Positions 1-9,033 are shown, counted from the first letter of the stretch. The stretch is DNA of 38,576 nt from Thioalkalicoccus limnaeus (GCF_041197575.1 NZ_JBDKXB010000029.1:1-38576), one strand, 5' to 3'. The notes: generated by a model not told the origin, from the letters alone. Numbers and translations: made by a program.

Positions 1-327
1 TGGGAGGCCGGCATGCAACGCTGGCCGGACGCGACCGTCACGCACTTCGGCCTTGGCAACGCGCGCTACCGAAACGGTGACACCACCGGCGCCGCATCCG
101 CGTTCCGCGATGTCGTGGCGCTGGACCCCGGGCACGTGGCCGCACGATACAATTTGGCCCGGCTGCACCTGGACGCCGGCTGCACCGAGGCGGCGCGCCG
201 CGAGGTCGCGCTAGCACGCGAGCACCTCGCCAGACTGCCGGCGATGGCGGAAGCACTCGTCGCGCTGGAACAGGAGCTCGCCGAACGCCCCGACCGCGGT
301 CGCGCCTGCCGATTATCCATCGATTGA
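1..327 (+). CDS. TPR protein, C-terminal part (gene begins upstream of the window)
   Basis: The frame is open from base 1, before the first ATG at 13, so this is the end of a longer gene. The visible ~108 residues contain a clear tetratricopeptide pattern: FGLGNARYRNGD, then a helix, then ALDPGHVAARYNLARLHLD. An alanine/glutamate-rich helix with REHLARLPAM follows. TPR tails of this form are found at the C-terminus of PA2778-like C39 cysteine peptidases, which resemble this segment, but no catalytic part is visible here. The TPR assignment is seen directly; the peptidase identity is a guess. The next gene starts 194 bases downstream and probably has its own promoter. Confidence 0.75.
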   Translation, partial: WEAGMQRWPDATVTHFGLGNARYRNGDTTGAASAFRDVVALDPGHVAARYNLARLHLDAGCTEAARREVALAREHLARLPAMAEALVALEQELAERPDRGRACRLSID

Positions 328-452
328 TTCCCCGTTCTCTCTGGCGCTGACGTGGACGCCTACTCGGGCATCCACTTGGCGCCCAAACGGGATCCTTGTC
401 CGGCCGATCACAAGAAACCGCGGCCGGCTTAGCATGCCTCCCTGTTGTCAGC

Positions 453-481
453 TTCCCTCGAGGTGTTACCAAACCTATAAT
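453..481 (+). promoter_or_regulatory. Candidate promoter of the receptor/transporter operon
   Basis: A perfect -10 hexamer TATAAT lies at 476-481 in otherwise GC-rich sequence. The hexamer 17 bases upstream (TTCCCT, 453-458) is a poor -35, which would fit an activator-dependent or metal-regulated promoter. I see no convincing NikR or Zur palindrome, and no cobalamin-riboswitch consensus that I can recognise, in 328-520. The operon's first start codon is 39 bases downstream. Confidence 0.45.
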
Positions 482-520
482 CGTGCCCGCCGCGAATCCG
501 ACTAGGGGGAGAATTCCAAG

Positions 521-2635
521 GTGTCGTCTGCTCGCCAACTCGTCGTCGCCGGGGGCCTGTACCTCGGCGGCTGCTGTTTCTCGATGGCCTTTGCCCAAGG
601 ACCGGCCGTCGCCGGTTCACCGCTTACCACCGCCGCGCTGCCCGAGATGGTGGTCACGGCGACCAAGACCGGCGTCGATCCGGCCTCGGTGCCCTTCACC
701 GTCCACTCTGTGGACGCCACCGAGATTCAACGCCAACCGCAGCCCTATCTGACGAATATCGGGGAGCTGATTCGCGATCTGCCCGGGGTCAGCGTCGGTC
801 AGGTCTATCCGCTCGGCCCGCCCTGGATCCAGTTGCGCGGTACCGGCTACTTCGTCGGCCGCACCATCTACGTCGTCGATGGCTTACCCTTGCTCGAGCC
901 CATCGTCTCCACGACCATCCACCCGAACGATGTCGAGCGGATCGATGTCGTGCTCGGCCCATCCTCGGCCCTGTATGGCCCGAACGCATCCGGCGGCGTC
1001 GTCAACGTCATCACTCGTCGCGGCGCGCCCGGCATGGGGGCGACCGGGGCAATCGCTTATGGCAGCTTCGATACCTGGCGACCCCAAGCCAGCGTCGGCG
1101 GCGGCAGCGGGGACATGGATTACTACCTGTCCTATTCCGGCGATATCTCCAACGGCTACCCCTTCAACCCCGTCAGCGCCGGGATCGAGCTGTGGGATCT
1201 CGGTCAGCGCCAGTACCTGCCATCGGCGACGCTGACCGATGCGGCCTATGAAAAACACCATGTCTCCACGAGTCTCGGGTGGCGAAACGCGCAAGGTGCC
1301 AGCGTGCGGCTCGCGGCCAACTATATGAACGCCGATCAGGACGCCGGACAACCGAACCGAACCATCACCGATGACGGCGACCAACTGATCACGAGCCTGA
1401 CCGCCGAGGTGCCGGTCGCCGACACCGCCATCGTGCGGTTTCGTGGTGGCTACCAGTATTTCAACCGGCCCTCGACCAACACCGGCGGTTTGACGCTCGA
1501 TGGAGCGCGCAACCTGGTCCTCAATTCGACCCCGACCCTGAGTGGCCTTTGGGGGCCGCGGACCTTCATCCCACTGGAACTGCAGACCGACCTGTTCCTC
1601 GGTGACAACAACATCCTGACCGGCGGCGTCTTCTTCAGCCACCTCGATGACAATCGGTCGAATCGCTCCGCGGCGACCGGACAACTGTTGTCGAAATCCT
1701 CGTGGAAGACCGACAACCTGGCCTTTTATCTTCAGAATCAGACCTTCCTGCTCGATGACCGGCTGTCGTTGGTCGCCGGCCTGCGCCACGACTCGTGGAA
1801 GTACTATGACATCTTCGATTCCGGCTCGACGAATCGCACCCCGCCCGATGTCAGCAAACACTACACCACCTATCGCGGTGGGGCACGCTTTCAGGTCAAC
1901 GATCAGCTCGCGCTGCGCGGCTCGGCCGGCACGGCTTTCTGGCCGGGCGCCACCATCTGGTTCTTCCAGAACCTCAGCACCGGTATGACCTGGCGCGAGG
2001 CGAACCCGAATCTCGATCCGGAGAAGACCTGGATGGTGGATCTCGGGGCCGATATGCAGTTCCCGACGACGGGCGCCCAGTTGGGCCTGACCGCCTACTA
2101 CGGCAAGATCACGGACATGGTCTCCTATCGCTATGACGAGAACCCCGATCTGCCGGGCGGCTCGATCATCCGCACCCAGAACCTCGGCGGCGCCGAGATC
2201 TACGGCCTCGAGATCCTCGGCACCCAGCCGATCACCGAGCATCTGTCGTTCCGCGCCTCCCTGACGCTGAACCGTTCGCGGATCGAGGACACGGGCACGC
2301 TCGATGGCAATCAGTTGCGCAATGCACCCGACTACCATGGCAGCATCGGCTTCCAGTACCTGAACCCGACACTGGTCAATGCCGACCTGCGACTGCGCTT
2401 CTCCGATTCGCGCTACTACGACGACGAGAACACCGACCTGCCCTACTTCCTGATGGACGCCTACGAGACCCTCGACCTCAAGGTCTGGCGCGACTGGAAA
2501 GTGGCCAAGGATCTGACCTTGACCACGTCGCTGTCGGCGATCAATCTGCTCGACCAGGACTACCAACTGGAGCTCCACTATGTGGCACCAGGCCGTTATC
2601 TGGAGGGTCAGGTCGCGCTGCATTACGCGTTCTGA
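521..2635 (+). CDS. TonB-dependent outer-membrane receptor
   Basis: A 704-residue outer-membrane receptor that should bind an extracellular ligand and import it using TonB-ExbBD energy. The GTG start follows a strong AGGGGGAGA Shine-Dalgarno at 504-512. A signal peptide ends near SMAFA/QG, and a TonB box-like stretch (EMVVTATKTG) follows at about residue 40. The plug domain contains LIRDLPGVSVGQ, YVVDGLPLLEP, DVERIDVVLGPSSALYGPNA and GGVVNVITRRG, all classic. The rest is an alternating beta-barrel pattern ending in an aromatic residue (ALHYAF). It is first in a seven-gene operon and lies 21 bases before a periplasmic binding protein. The ABC partners are of the nickel/peptide type, so a nickel or cobalt chelate or a small peptide is a plausible ligand. 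The ligand itself cannot be read from the sequence. Confidence 0.93.
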   Translation: MSSARQLVVAGGLYLGGCCFSMAFAQGPAVAGSPLTTAALPEMVVTATKTGVDPASVPFTVHSVDATEIQRQPQPYLTNIGELIRDLPGVSVGQVYPLGPPWIQLRGTGYFVGRTIYVVDGLPLLEPIVSTTIHPNDVERIDVVLGPSSALYGPNASGGVVNVITRRGAPGMGATGAIAYGSFDTWRPQASVGGGSGDMDYYLSYSGDISNGYPFNPVSAGIELWDLGQRQYLPSATLTDAAYEKHHVSTSLGWRNAQGASVRLAANYMNADQDAGQPNRTITDDGDQLITSLTAEVPVADTAIVRFRGGYQYFNRPSTNTGGLTLDGARNLVLNSTPTLSGLWGPRTFIPLELQTDLFLGDNNILTGGVFFSHLDDNRSNRSAATGQLLSKSSWKTDNLAFYLQNQTFLLDDRLSLVAGLRHDSWKYYDIFDSGSTNRTPPDVSKHYTTYRGGARFQVNDQLALRGSAGTAFWPGATIWFFQNLSTGMTWREANPNLDPEKTWMVDLGADMQFPTTGAQLGLTAYYGKITDMVSYRYDENPDLPGGSIIRTQNLGGAEIYGLEILGTQPITEHLSFRASLTLNRSRIEDTGTLDGNQLRNAPDYHGSIGFQYLNPTLVNADLRLRFSDSRYYDDENTDLPYFLMDAYETLDLKVWRDWKVAKDLTLTTSLSAINLLDQDYQLELHYVAPGRYLEGQVALHYAF

Positions 2636-2656
2636 TCGGCCGCACTGAAGACCCCT

Positions 2657-4171
2657 GTGCATCGAATCGGCCTGCCGGCCCTGCCGCCACTCGTCATCGC
2701 GCTGTGCTGGTTCCTCGGCGCCGGTGCACTGGCCGCACCCGAGCCGATCGGGGCGACGACGCTGACGATCGGCATCGGGCGCGACTTCTTCAACGGGCCC
2801 GAAGGCCAGGTCTACGTCCACGGCTCGACGAACACCTGGGAAGGGCTGACGCGGCTCGATGACCGTCTGACGGCGCAACCCTGGCTCGCCGAGGCGTGGC
2901 ACACGCCCGATGACGGCCGCACCTGGGTCTTTCGGTTGCGGACCGGCGTGCGCTTTCACGACGGCTCGCCGCTAACCGCCGAACGCGCGGCCGAGACGCT
3001 GAACCGGCTGCGCGCCCACCCGCGTTTCGACCCCAATGGGCTGTTCGACGACGTCGAATCCATCACCGCGGTCGGCGAACGCGACCTGGTGTATCGGCTG
3101 ACGGCACCGGTCCCGTTCTTTCCGAAGGCGGTCAGCTACTATGGCAGCCCGATCGTCGCACCGGAGACCCTGACCGCGGATGGCCGGATGGAGGGCCTGA
3201 TCGGTACCGGCCCCTTTCGTCTCGGCCGCATCCGACGCGGCGACAGCCTCGAGGTGCTGGCGTTCGACGACTATTGGGGCGGCCGGCCGGCCTACGACCG
3301 CGTCCTGTTCCGGACCATCCTCGATGCCGATTCGCGTTTGCTCGCGCTACGCGCCGGGCAGATCGACGCGATCGTCGATTTCGGTGGCATCCTGCCACAG
3401 CAGGCGCCAGACCTCGCGCGTGTCAAAGGGGTCACGGTCAAGCACCGCGAGTTGGCCAACACGCACCAGGTTCAATTCAATTGTCGGCGCGGCCCCTTCG
3501 CCGAACGCGCCTGGCGCGAATGGTTCGCCAGTCGGCTCGACCGAGCCGCCCTGGTCGGGGTCTTCGCACCGGGGGCCGGCGTGCTCGCGCGCGACCCTCA
3601 TACGCGGCTCGATCCGGATGTCGCATTCGGCTGCATCGCGCCCCCGCCGCCGATGGCGCCGCCCGGTGAGACGCGACCGGCCGACCCGCTGATCCTTCTG
3701 CTGCATAATGGCTTCGCCGGGCGGCTGCCGTATCTGGAGTTCGCCCAAGTCATCCAACAGCACTTGCGGGAGGCCGGTCTGCCGACCGAGATCCGGATCC
3801 AGGAGCCGGGGGCTCACCGCCGAACCCGGTTGGCTGGTGACTACGACCTGTTGATCGGGCCGACCGGCTTCCTGACCGGCGACCCGGATCATCACTATGC
3901 GAATTTCGTCGCCGGAACGGCGCCCTTCTCGGGAGGTTGCCGGGATCCGGACATCGAAGAGCTGATCGCGACCGCCCGCCACGAGACCGACCCGGCACGG
4001 CGACGCGACCAGTATCGCCGCCTCTGCGAATGGGTCGCGACCGAGTGGCCGATGATACCGCTCTACCACGAGGTCGCCCTCTACGCCCACCGCGAGACGG
4101 TCGCCGACCTGGAGATGGACGTGATCTTCCGACCCTGGCTCGACCGCGCGCGACCCGCGGCTGGACGATGA
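2657..4171 (+). CDS. Periplasmic substrate-binding protein, NikA/DppA/OppA family (SBP_bac_5)
   Basis: A 504-residue solute-binding protein of the peptide/nickel ABC class. The GTG start is followed by a signal peptide with cleavage near AGALA/AP. There is no lipobox cysteine, so it should be free in the periplasm. Family landmarks include the early YVHGSTNTWEGLTRLD segment, PWLAEAW, WVFRLRTGVRFHDGSPLTAE, the GTGPFRL loop, and a late C-terminal lobe with YDLLIGP and EWPMIPLYHE. In place of the usual long peptide-pocket segments it has a compact hinge region. Its size and N-terminal lobe resemble NikA more than OppA, but I cannot assign a ligand. Its stop overlaps the next gene's start (ATGA), indicating translational coupling. 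Confidence 0.9.
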   Translation: MHRIGLPALPPLVIALCWFLGAGALAAPEPIGATTLTIGIGRDFFNGPEGQVYVHGSTNTWEGLTRLDDRLTAQPWLAEAWHTPDDGRTWVFRLRTGVRFHDGSPLTAERAAETLNRLRAHPRFDPNGLFDDVESITAVGERDLVYRLTAPVPFFPKAVSYYGSPIVAPETLTADGRMEGLIGTGPFRLGRIRRGDSLEVLAFDDYWGGRPAYDRVLFRTILDADSRLLALRAGQIDAIVDFGGILPQQAPDLARVKGVTVKHRELANTHQVQFNCRRGPFAERAWREWFASRLDRAALVGVFAPGAGVLARDPHTRLDPDVAFGCIAPPPPMAPPGETRPADPLILLLHNGFAGRLPYLEFAQVIQQHLREAGLPTEIRIQEPGAHRRTRLAGDYDLLIGPTGFLTGDPDHHYANFVAGTAPFSGGCRDPDIEELIATARHETDPARRRDQYRRLCEWVATEWPMIPLYHEVALYAHRETVADLEMDVIFRPWLDRARPAAGR

Positions 4172-5034
4172 GTGGCGCGTTGCCGATCACGGACCTGACC
4201 GACCCGGATGCCTGGGCGCAGGCCTGGGCAGCCCAGCAGCAGGACGCGCTGCTGCTGCGCAGTCAACAGCGGCACCCGGAGCGCTGGCAGGCCTTCTACG
4301 ACCGCTTCGGGCCACGCCTGCGCGAGCTGAGCGGCTTCGACCGGGCGCAGGGCATGCACCTGGTCGAGGCCATGATGCGCGGCGGCCTGCTCCATCCGGG
4401 CGACCGGGTCGCCGACCTCGGCTGCGGCTCGGGCTGGCTCGCCCGACCCATGGCCTGCCTCGGCTTGGAGGTGTCGGCGATCGACTCGAGCGCCACGATG
4501 CTCGCTCGCCTGGCCGATGACGCCGCCGCGGACGGATGCCGGCCGATCCAGAGGCGGCACCAGTGCTGGACCGGCTTCGAGCCGGATCCCCCGCTCGATC
4601 TGGCGCTGGCGGCCTTCTTCCCGCCGGCGCTGAGCCCGGACGGGGTCGCCCGCCTCGAGCGCATCGGCCGCTCGCGCGCGATCCTGCTCGCCGATGGCCG
4701 GCCGGGCCTGCCGTGGATCCGCGAGCTGTGGCAACGGCTGCTCGGCCAGGATCCCTACACCGGGGTCCACCACGAGCCATTCTTGCTCAATTATTTGATC
4801 GCCAGCGGCCGGCGGCCGAATCTGCTGCGCTGGCCGCTCGATCAACGGCTGTCGGTCCCCTACGAGGATTTGCGCGGCTTCTACCGCGGCTACTTCGCGA
4901 TCTTCGGGGCCGAGGCGGCCGCCGTGGACCGCGCGCTGGAATCGATTCTGGCCGACTACCGCGACGGGTCCCAGGTCCGCGCCGACGGCCGCATCGGCAT
5001 CACGCTGATCTGGTGGAGCGACGCTTGGGCCTGA
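4168..5034 (+). CDS. Class I SAM-dependent methyltransferase within the transporter operon
   Basis: A 288-residue protein with a Rossmann-type SAM site. Motif I is VADLGCGSGW at residues 81-90, and the following acidic position is in VSAIDSSATML at about 102-112. The DLALAAFFPPALSPDG stretch at about 150 fits motif IV. The C-terminus (YRGYFAIFGAE, then GITLIWWSDAW) is a cap I do not recognise. The ATG lies inside the previous gene's stop (ATGA overlap), and the next gene begins before this one ends, so it is firmly part of the transport operon. The methyl acceptor is unknown. It might modify the imported ligand or a metal chelator, or act on the transporter's cargo in the cytoplasm. It lacks an obvious signal peptide. 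Confidence 0.85.
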   Translation: MSGALPITDLTDPDAWAQAWAAQQQDALLLRSQQRHPERWQAFYDRFGPRLRELSGFDRAQGMHLVEAMMRGGLLHPGDRVADLGCGSGWLARPMACLGLEVSAIDSSATMLARLADDAAADGCRPIQRRHQCWTGFEPDPPLDLALAAFFPPALSPDGVARLERIGRSRAILLADGRPGLPWIRELWQRLLGQDPYTGVHHEPFLLNYLIASGRRPNLLRWPLDQRLSVPYEDLRGFYRGYFAIFGAEAAAVDRALESILADYRDGSQVRADGRIGITLIWWSDAWA

Positions 5035-5993
5035 CCCCCCGCTGGCGGCGGTTGCTCGCGCTCGGCGCGCGTCTGGGCCTGACGCTGTTCGCGATCTCGC
5101 TCTTGACCTTCGGGCTCCTGTACCTGGCCCCTGGCGACCCTGCCGATGTGATCCTCGGCGCCCAGAGCGAGACGGCCACCCCCGACAAGGTCGCGGAGCT
5201 GCGCGAGCGGCTCGGTCTCGATCGGCCCTGGCCGGAGCAGTACCTGGACTGGCTCGCGCGTGCCATGCGTGGCGATCTCGGCGCCTCGTTCGCGAGCGGC
5301 GAACCGGTTGCGACGCTGATCGCGGAGCGATTCGGCGCGACGCTCGAACTGGCGGCCGCGACGCTGGTTCTGATCCTGGTACTCAGCAGTCTGACCGGTC
5401 TGCTCGCGGCCGCCCGTCCCGCGGGGCTGTTCGATCAGGGCTTGCGCTGGCTCGCGATCCTGACCCAATCGGTGCCGGGCTTCCTGCTCGGCCTGATGCT
5501 GATCTATGTCTTCGCGCTGACGCTTGGCTGGCTTCCGGTGTTCGGGCGCGACGGATTCGCGTCACTGATCCTGCCGACGATCGCGCTGGGTCTCGGGGCG
5601 GCATTGGTCCAGGGACGCATCCTGCGCGCCGAACTGCTGGAGGTACAGGGCCAGGATTACGTGCGCTTCGCCCGCGCCAAGGGTCTGTCCGAATCCCTGA
5701 TCCTGTGGCGCCACGTGCTGCGCAACGCGCTGACCGGGATCCTGACCATCTGGGGCACGACGGTCGGCCGACTGCTCGGGGGTGCCGTCCTGATCGAGAC
5801 GGTGTTCGCGTGGCCGGGGCTCGGCCGCCTGCTGGTCGAGGCCGTCATCGGCCGCGACCTGCCGGTGATCCAGGGCGCGGTCCTGGTCCTGACGCTCGCC
5901 TATGTCGGCGCGAACCTGCTCGTCGACCTGCTCCAGGGTCTGCTCGATCCGAGATTGGCAGCCGCGCCTTCAGGAACCCACGATGACCGCTGA
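5025..5993 (+). CDS. ABC transporter permease, NikB/DppB-like
   Basis: An inner-membrane permease of 322 residues. The frame stays open far upstream, but TTG at 5025 is preceded by GGAG at a 6-base distance and gives a normal N-terminus (basic residues, then the first membrane helix FAISLLTFGLLYLAPGD). LYLAPGDPADVI and LRERLGLDRPWPEQYLDWL are hallmarks of the DppB/NikB family. The EAA-type coupling loop reads YVRFARAKGLSESLILWRHVLRNAL. About six membrane segments are visible. It overlaps the methyltransferase by 10 bases and the following permease by 11 bases, and it should form a heterodimer with that permease. Confidence 0.92.
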   Translation: MGLTPRWRRLLALGARLGLTLFAISLLTFGLLYLAPGDPADVILGAQSETATPDKVAELRERLGLDRPWPEQYLDWLARAMRGDLGASFASGEPVATLIAERFGATLELAAATLVLILVLSSLTGLLAAARPAGLFDQGLRWLAILTQSVPGFLLGLMLIYVFALTLGWLPVFGRDGFASLILPTIALGLGAALVQGRILRAELLEVQGQDYVRFARAKGLSESLILWRHVLRNALTGILTIWGTTVGRLLGGAVLIETVFAWPGLGRLLVEAVIGRDLPVIQGAVLVLTLAYVGANLLVDLLQGLLDPRLAAAPSGTHDDR

Positions 5994-6810
5994 GCGCCGC
6001 ATCAACGCGCTGACCCTCGCGGGTGGCGTCCTGCTCGCCCTGCTCGTGACGCTCGTCGTCTTCGGTGGCGCCATCGCACCGCACGACCCGAATCAGATCG
6101 ATCTGACCCAACGCTTGCAGGCACCGAGCTTGGCCCATCCCTTTGGCACCGATCAGCTCGGCCGCTGTGTCGCCAGCCGGATCCTGGCCGGCGCCGCCAT
6201 GACGCTGAGCGCCGGGGTCGGAGCCTCGCTGCTGGCCTTCGCGGCCGGCCTGATCATCGGCGTCGGTGCCGGGCTCCTCGGCGGTCGTGGCGACTGGCTC
6301 TTGATGCGCCTCGTCGATGTCGCGCTGGCCTTCCCCGGTCTGGTGCTGGCCCTTGTCCTCGCCGGGTTCCTGCCGCCGTCGCCGACCAGTCTGACGTTCG
6401 CCCTGGCGCTGGCGGCCTGGCCCTGGTGGGCACGGCTGAGCCGCGGGTTGGCGCGCGAGGCCGCGACCCGCGAATACGTCGTCGCGGCCCGCGCGCTCGG
6501 GCTCGGCTGGCCGCGGCTCCTGACGCGCTACCTGCTGCCCCAGCTGTGGCCGTCGCTCAGCATCGCGCTGGCGGTGCGCACCGGCGGGCTGCTCGCGGCC
6601 GTCGCCGGCCTCAGCTACCTCGGTCTGGGGGCCCAGCCGCCAACCCCGGAATGGGGCCGGATGCTCGAGGAGGCCAGGGTGCACATGGGCCAGGCGCCCT
6701 GGCTGATGCTCGCCCCCGGGCTCGCGCTGACGGTCGCCATCGCCGCATGCCACCTCTTCGCCGAAGGCCTGCGTGACCAACTAGCCATGCGCCGGACCGA
6801 ACCCGTGTGA
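5983..6810 (+). CDS. ABC transporter permease, NikC/DppC-like
   Basis: The second permease half, 275 residues from the ATG at 5983. It has the short N-terminal helix and APHDPNQIDL...HPFGTDQLGR motif that marks DppC/NikC proteins. The coupling loop is EYVVAARALGLGWPRLLTRYLLP. The late conserved segment LSYLGLGAQPPTPEWGRMLEEAR and a final GLALTVAIAACHLFAEGLRD helix are both typical. The start overlaps the previous gene by 11 bases, and the stop overlaps the next start (GTGA). Confidence 0.92.
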   Translation: MTAERRINALTLAGGVLLALLVTLVVFGGAIAPHDPNQIDLTQRLQAPSLAHPFGTDQLGRCVASRILAGAAMTLSAGVGASLLAFAAGLIIGVGAGLLGGRGDWLLMRLVDVALAFPGLVLALVLAGFLPPSPTSLTFALALAAWPWWARLSRGLAREAATREYVVAARALGLGWPRLLTRYLLPQLWPSLSIALAVRTGGLLAAVAGLSYLGLGAQPPTPEWGRMLEEARVHMGQAPWLMLAPGLALTVAIAACHLFAEGLRDQLAMRRTEPV

Positions 6811-7634
6811 GTCGCGAGCAGTCCCTGTCTCAACCGCGGCTCGAGGCGACCGGGATCGAGGTCGTGGTCGCGACCCGCGGCGGCGAACGGTGCCTGCTGG
6901 CCGGCCTCGATCTCAGGGTCGAGTCCGGCGAGATCCTCGGGCTGTGCGGCTCGAGCGGCGCCGGCAAGACCCTGACCGCGTTGACCCTCGGTGGCCTGCT
7001 GCCACCGCCATTGCGGTGGCGCGCGGGGTACATCCGCGTCGCGGGTCGGCTCCTTGAGCCGGGCCTGGTCCAGGAATGGCGCGAGATCCGTGGCCGCGGG
7101 GTCTTCGTGCTCTTCCAGTCGCCAGGTCTGGCCCTGAACCCGCGTCTGCGCATCGGGCTACAGATCGCCGAGACGCTGGTCAGCGCGCACGGCCTCGCGC
7201 GCCGCCCAGCCACACGCGAGGCCGCCCGGCTGCTGGAACGGGTAGGCCTCACGGCAGCAACCACCCGCGCCTACCCCTTTCAGCTCAGTGGTGGCATGCG
7301 CCAACGCGTGCTGATCGCGATCGCGATGGGTCTGCGCCCGAGCGTCGTGATCGCCGACGAGCCGACCACCGGCCTCGATCCAGCCCGTCGCGACGCGATC
7401 CTGGAACTCTTGCGCGAACTGGTCGCGGACACCGACGCGGCCCTGCTGATGATCAGCCACGACCTGGAGGCGCTCGCGCACCTGTCACGACGCATCGGCG
7501 TGCTCGACGCCGGACGGCTGGTCGAGATCGCGCCGACTGCCGAGCTGTTCGCCCGCCCGCGCGCGGTCGCGACCCAGCAGCTCGTCGCCAGCCTCGCGGC
7601 ACTGCGTGCGGCCGATGACCAGCCCGTTGATTGA
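6807..7634 (+). CDS. ABC transporter ATP-binding protein, NikD/DppD-like
   Basis: A 275-residue ATPase with all catalytic motifs intact: Walker A GSSGAGKT, Q-loop in FVLFQSPGLALNPRLRIG, signature LSGGMRQRV, Walker B VVIADEPTTGLD and H-loop LLMISHDLEALA. The C-terminal YPFQLSGGM region and the extension after the H-loop resemble the oligopeptide/nickel class. It starts with GTG overlapping the permease stop by four bases and should pair with the next gene product. Confidence 0.92.
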   Translation: MSREQSLSQPRLEATGIEVVVATRGGERCLLAGLDLRVESGEILGLCGSSGAGKTLTALTLGGLLPPPLRWRAGYIRVAGRLLEPGLVQEWREIRGRGVFVLFQSPGLALNPRLRIGLQIAETLVSAHGLARRPATREAARLLERVGLTAATTRAYPFQLSGGMRQRVLIAIAMGLRPSVVIADEPTTGLDPARRDAILELLRELVADTDAALLMISHDLEALAHLSRRIGVLDAGRLVEIAPTAELFARPRAVATQQLVASLAALRAADDQPVD

Positions 7635-8361
7635 ACTGATCGGCATCGCCCACGACTACCCGAACCCGGCCGGCGCGGGCCGCCGGCGCGTGCTCGATGG
7701 CATCGACCTGCGCCTTGGTCCCGGCGAGCGGCTCGGGATCATGGGGCCGAGCGGGGCAGGCAAGAGCACGCTGGCGCGGATCCTGATCGGCCTCGAACCG
7801 CCGAGCCAGGGACGCCTGTGCTTCGCCGGCCACGAGCTCGACCCGCGGCGCCGACCTGACCGGGCCCGGCTGCGCGAGGCGGTGCAGATGGTCTGGCAGG
7901 ATCCGGCGCTTTATCTGAACCCGCGGCTCTCGGTCGAGCAACAGATCGAGGAGGCGCTCGCGCTGCGTCGCCCGCGACTGTCGCGGCCGGACCGGCGGGT
8001 GGCCACCGCGGCCCTGCTCGCCCAGGTCGGGCTGCCTCCCGACCTGCTGCCGCGACGCCCCCACGAGATCAGCGGCGGTCAGGCCCAACGCGTCGCCATC
8101 TCGCGGGCCTTGGCGCGCGCACCGCGCCTGCTCGTCTGCGACGAAATCCTCGCGAACCTGGACTTGCCGGCCCAACTGGCGATCCTCGATCTCCTCGCCC
8201 AACTCCACGCCGAGACGGGCCTGGCCCTGATCCTGATCGGCCACGATATCCGCCCCATCGCCCGCCTCTGCCAGCGCGTGATCTGGCTCGATCAGGGACG
8301 GATCCTCACCACCGCGCCCGAGTCAAACGCGATCCGAACGGCGGCCAAGCCCGACCGCTGA
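7615..8361 (+). CDS. ABC transporter ATP-binding protein, NikE/DppF-like
   Basis: The second ATPase, 248 residues from the ATG at 7615, overlapping the previous gene by 20 bases (an in-frame GTG nine bases upstream is the alternative start). Walker A is GPSGAGKST, the Q-loop is QMVWQDPALYLNPRLS, the signature is ISGGQAQRV and the H-loop is LILIGHDIRPIA. Walker B reads LLVCDEILANLD: the catalytic Asp-Glu is kept but the usual proline after it is isoleucine. It ends the operon, 23 bases before the convergent TetR gene. I saw no T-tract terminator in that gap. Confidence 0.9.
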   Translation: MTSPLIELIGIAHDYPNPAGAGRRRVLDGIDLRLGPGERLGIMGPSGAGKSTLARILIGLEPPSQGRLCFAGHELDPRRRPDRARLREAVQMVWQDPALYLNPRLSVEQQIEEALALRRPRLSRPDRRVATAALLAQVGLPPDLLPRRPHEISGGQAQRVAISRALARAPRLLVCDEILANLDLPAQLAILDLLAQLHAETGLALILIGHDIRPIARLCQRVIWLDQGRILTTAPESNAIRTAAKPDR

Positions 8362-8384
8362 GCCGACCAAGGACGAGATCCTGA

Positions 8385-9023
8385 TCAGGGGGCGGCCGGT
8401 CTCTCCGGGTCGTCGATCAGAAAACCACGCAGAAACACGCGGATCAGGTCCGGGGCCTCGGTCGCGAGGGCGAGCCGCTGCGGCTCGAGCAGCCACACAT
8501 AAACCAGACCCGTGAAATACGACTCCAACGCCGCGACGGCCAGTTCCGGCGTGACGCCCGGCCGAATCCGGCCCGCGCGCGCGGCCGCTTGGAAACAATC
8601 GAGAAAGACTTGTACCCCTTGTCGCCGGCCCTCGAGCTCGGCGTCGCGCCAATCGGGATGACCGAGGTCCCGCTCGCAGCGGTGCAACACGATCGTGTAG
8701 ACCCGCCGCAGTTGCGGATCCTGCGTCACGCGCTCGAGCGCGGCCAGGCACAGCTGCTCGATGACCCGGACCGGATCGCTGTCCGGTGCCGCGCGGAAGT
8801 CCTCGCGCAGACGCTCCAGCGGCAAGCGCACCCGTTCGAGCATCGCCGAATAGAGCTCGGCCTTGTCACGGAAGTGCCAATAGAGGGCACCACGGGTCAG
8901 GCCCGCCTCGCGTGCGATGGCCTCGAGGGTCGCCTGCGAGACGCCACGTTCCAGGAAGACCCGCTCGGCGGCGTCGAGCAATCGATGGCGGGTCTGTTCC
9001 GCCTCTTGTTTCGTTCGTCTCAT
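8385..9023 (-). CDS. TetR/AcrR-family repressor of the adjacent RND pump
   Basis: A 212-residue transcription factor. The start chosen is MRRTKQEAEQTRHRLLDAAE, the standard opening of AcrR/TtgR-type regulators; the longer upstream frame crosses the operator. The N-terminal helix-turn-helix reads LEAIAREAGLTRGALYWHF (about residues 32-50). The C-terminal ligand domain contains a cysteine- and histidine-bearing stretch (VLHRCERDLGH) and an ESYFTGLVYVWLL helix, as in multidrug-binding TetR proteins. It is divergent from an efflux operon, with an inverted repeat in the shared gap, so it very likely represses the pump and itself until a drug-like ligand binds. Confidence 0.92.
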   Translation of the reverse strand: MRRTKQEAEQTRHRLLDAAERVFLERGVSQATLEAIAREAGLTRGALYWHFRDKAELYSAMLERVRLPLERLREDFRAAPDSDPVRVIEQLCLAALERVTQDPQLRRVYTIVLHRCERDLGHPDWRDAELEGRRQGVQVFLDCFQAAARAGRIRPGVTPELAVAALESYFTGLVYVWLLEPQRLALATEAPDLIRVFLRGFLIDDPERPAAP

Positions 9024-9033
9024 CGTTGGGCAC

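Noticed and set aside
328..520. Possible cobalamin riboswitch or NikR operator before the receptor
   Set aside because: I found no B12-box-like consensus and no GTATGA/TCATAC type dyad; only a -10-like TATAAT is supported.
884..2959. Very long minus-strand open frame (691 codons) opposite the receptor gene
   Set aside because: Its translation is a Q/R/G/V-rich shadow without any recognisable domain. The plus strand codes for a textbook TonB receptor, so this is an effect of high GC.
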